Of a stretch of DNA of 64,000 bases, positions 63,042-64,000 are shown piece by piece; positions within the stretch are counted from its first letter, which is position 1; the number at the start of each line of letters is the position of its first letter. Position numbers and translations under genes: made by a program. This stretch comes from Flaccisagitta enflata. Lineage: Eukaryota; Chaetognatha; Sagittoidea; Aphragmophora. The stretch spans positions 49,786,001 through 49,850,000 of the forward strand of contig OZ231128.1 in assembly GCA_965153355.1 (NCBI GenBank), read 5' to 3'. The notes beneath the pieces were generated by a model. It ran no database searches. It was not told the DNA's origin and saw only the letters and a program-made list of their open reading frames with translations.

Positions 63042-64000
63042 TGACGAATGTCAAGACAATTCTATCATTATCAATATTCACAATATCAACGCTCTATGAA
63101 GCGCCCCCTCCAATTTCAATTAAACCAAACATGGTTCAACCCATAATATTTAAATTTCGACTGTCAGTTCCATTGACACTTCAACCATCTTATATCATTC
63201 TTCTCCCATCTCCACCTTAAATTGCACCCCCAATTCCGCCTTACCTCCCATTTCATTCGCCACTCTCACTCTCACCCTTATCCCCATCCTCCTCTCACCT
63301 TCACCTACTTCCATATCCACTCCTAGTCCTAAGTCTACAGTACAGTTTCCTCCCCAATTAAGCTTTTCGTTCAAGATTATTTCTTTTTTTTTTCATTCGA
63401 TTCGCCCTTCAAACATGAACATTGTAAACTTAGAAGCTCGACATAGACAAAGACGCGGATTTTAAAGATACGACTTCGCCTTTTCACCGAAAGGATGGAA
63501 CTTTTCTTGACGCGGTTTTTCACCAACAACTTCTCTTTTCAACGATTCATATAAATTTATTAGGAAAATATTTACTCAAATGGAACACGATTCCCGAAAG
63601 ATCCTAATAAATGTTTCGTTTTTATTATTCATGTTTTCTTTTTTTCTTCCTAAGGAAAATGTTTTGAATGTATATTCTCAGACTGTGATCAGATGCCAAA
63701 ACTAGAAACGAGAAAATTGGGAGAAACAAACATCGTTGGGGTGTGCAGGGGCAGGGGCAGGGCAGGGCCAGGGGATGTGATGGAAAAAAGATTACTCATG
63801 CATTTGGGCGGGATCACTGGTAAAAACTACCGTATTTTTTCTAATTAGCGCCCCGGGCACTTTTGAAATTAGAAAATGACGTTGCCATTTTACCCTCCAA
63901 TTAGCTCCCCCTCTCTACTTGAGAATATGTAGTCATCTAGTGGTTTTCCTAATGAATGTTTCTTAAAATTTTAAAACTTTAAGCAAAAGTAAAATTAAGG
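63042..64000. other. Unassigned stretch
   Basis: No gene recognised. G-rich GCAGGGGCAGGGGCAGGGCA lies at about 63,748. TTAGCGCCCCGGGCAC near 63,845 resembles the palindrome region at about 39,778 and may be part of an element end. CT-rich text (CACTCTCACTCTCACCC) is at about 63,260. Confidence 0.3.

Overview
The window looks like intergenic DNA from the nuclear genome of a metazoan, probably an invertebrate. It carries a BEL/Pao-type Gag remnant (a retrotransposon superfamily known from animals), a decayed Tc1/mariner transposase, many TA-inserted foldback elements, and very large amounts of long simple repeats: about two dozen (GA)n tracts up to about 230 bp, plus (GAAA)n, (ATC)n, (CAA)n, (GTT)n, (CAAT)n and (TTC)n. 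No host gene can be supported, and no rRNA or intact tRNA is seen. Most long open frames are homopolymeric read-through of these repeats. I cannot name the species.

Layout. Positions 1-25,013 form one large interrupted inverted duplication. Positions 1-6,942 reappear in reverse at 15,785-25,013, around an 8.8-kb centre. The left arm has two later TA-site insertions (1,931-3,521 and 5,053-5,641) whose empty sites survive in the right arm. The right arm carries a 4.7-kb block with a broken BEL/Pao gag (18,229-21,880, minus strand). The centre (6,943-15,784) holds minisatellites, a TA-flanked foldback element (14,060-15,032) and long microsatellites. From 25,014 to 54,100 the DNA is a mosaic of dispersed short elements and microsatellites, with a Tc1/mariner remnant near 47,320-47,590. 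From 54,127 to 60,259 there is a four-deep nest: a TGACGCAC-ended element, a 5.5-kb foldback element with a perfect 8-bp target duplication, a minisatellite-expanded element at its apex, and a 467-bp foldback element holding two convergent tRNA-like sequences. The last 4 kb hold another foldback element, two long (GA)n tracts and one unrecognised open frame.

Two dispersed families dominate. The first, called here the TCCG-core family, has about 20 complete or partial copies. Each complete copy starts with a short hairpin, has a (TCCG/TCGG)n core, and ends with the reverse complement of its own 5' motif, then a second hairpin, then TTG at a T-run. The motif differs between copies, but its occurrences within a copy usually match. 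This resembles non-autonomous Helentron-type elements (HINE/DINE-1-like) and is the most interesting signal in the window. The second, the GGCC-hairpin family, has about six copies and flanks a 20-21-bp minisatellite with GC-rich hairpins that also change in a compensated way.

All coordinates were read by eye. Element ends supported by target duplications or empty sites should be exact or within a base or two; other repeat borders are approximate.
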